Shown here: positions 33,103 to 33,436 of the stretch, in pieces
Layout: every line of letters starts with the position of its first letter
How positions within the stretch are numbered: position 1 is the stretch's first letter
Assembly: GCA_021824565.1 (NCBI GenBank)
Contig: JAKAKL010000036.1
Span: forward strand, 1-33,436
Reading direction: 5' to 3'
Source of the DNA: Bacteroidota bacterium
Lineage (GTDB): Bacteria > Bacteroidota > Ignavibacteria > Ignavibacteriales > Ignavibacteriaceae
Length of the DNA stretch: 33,436 nucleotides
Position numbers and translations under genes: made by a program
Notes under the pieces: generated by a model
What the model was told of the DNA's origin: nothing
The model's input: only the letters and a program-made list of their open reading frames with translations
Database searches by the model: none

Positions 33103-33436
33103 ATTTAAATCTAACTTTTATTATTCTTTTTTGCAACCAATTGATTAGCACATAACGGCGTCGCTTTTCACCCGTCCGCCCCGAACAGCAATGACGAATT
33201 GAAAAGCTACTGCCAAATATTTTAACAAACTTATTTAATAGAACTATGTTGCAAGCAATGTTTACCTTTTTATCCAAACCCGAAAACTTAAACAATGCCA
33301 CAATGAAAGCGCGGGCGGGTGGAAATGTAAAGGTTCAAGTGAAAATGGACTTTTTGAAAAAATATTTTTGTAAAGTTGATTCATAATACATTCTACCAGA
33401 TGTCCCGCTGCACTTCAGCTCCGTTACGACATTTTT
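33103..33436. other. Gene-free right end with inverted arms
   Basis: No supported gene. Inverted blocks: TAACGG (33153-33158) with CCGTTA (33420-33425), and CACCCGTCCGC (33169-33179) with a near complement GCGGGCGGGTG (33311-33321). The arrangement, CATAACGG at one end and CCGTTA at the other, resembles the attC-like repeats at 16002 and 32190, but matching is weaker. A 70-codon minus frame across it (33089-33301) has no homology I recognise. Confidence 0.35.

Noticed and set aside
33089-33301. Minus-strand 70-aa frame at the right end
   Set aside because: No homology seen, no good ribosome site, overlaps mntA, and it runs through the inverted arms of a possible attC-like site.

Overview
AT-rich bacterial chromosomal window. 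The most likely source is a member of the Ignavibacteria or a close relative in the Bacteroidota/Chlorobi/Ignavibacteriota group. The placement rests on gene content and on sequence habits I know from that group: a fused sucrose-phosphate synthase/phosphatase beside a sucrose synthase, a two-haem cytochrome of the reaction-centre-subunit family, a two-domain HisB, a GH92 mannosidase, and tandem repeats with short periods. It is an inference, not a measurement.

Layout. 1-1316: 5' part of valS (minus strand). 1317-2540: no gene; it holds an array of 42-bp repeats bracketed by a perfect 13-bp inverted repeat. 2541-6183: a lineage-type hypothetical protein, an MgtC/DUF4010 membrane protein and a two-haem c-type cytochrome. 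6296-6368: tRNA-Lys(CTT) with its terminator. 6686-9396: a GH92 glycosidase (minus strand) followed by a decayed fragment of a second GH92 gene. 9657-12474: cysE-cysK-aldo/keto reductase operon, then a methyltransferase and an acyltransferase-like membrane protein. 14530-14886: a 21/42-bp minisatellite. 15230-16833: two accessory modules on the minus strand, higBA and a RibD/DHFR-like reductase, each followed by a related 3' element. 17111-22572: a sucrose operon of fructokinase, SPS-phosphatase fusion and sucrose synthase, with overlapping genes. 22585-30588 (minus strand): complete histidine operon hisGDCBHAF-hisIE followed closely by mscS, preceded by a histidine leader peptide and an attenuator. 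30658-33102: an NAD(P)-binding oxidoreductase, a truncated brnT with brnA, and hepT/mntA.

How the genes work together. The his genes give every step from PRPP+ATP to histidine, but the phosphatase half of HisB looks catalytically dead, so histinol-phosphate phosphatase must be encoded elsewhere. The sucrose operon can make sucrose, cleave it to NDP-glucose plus fructose and phosphorylate the fructose. It faces a mechanosensitive channel gene, which suggests sucrose as a compatible solute or carbon store. cysE and cysK form the two-step cysteine pathway.

The most interesting signals, in my view, are: (1) the histidine attenuator, visible down to its antiterminator pairing; (2) the degenerate HAD domain of HisB; (3) long imperfect inverted repeats beside the toxin-antitoxin and reductase modules that look like attC sites of an integron-type cassette array without an integrase in view; (4) the two helically phased repeat arrays. 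None was tested by database search or folding software.
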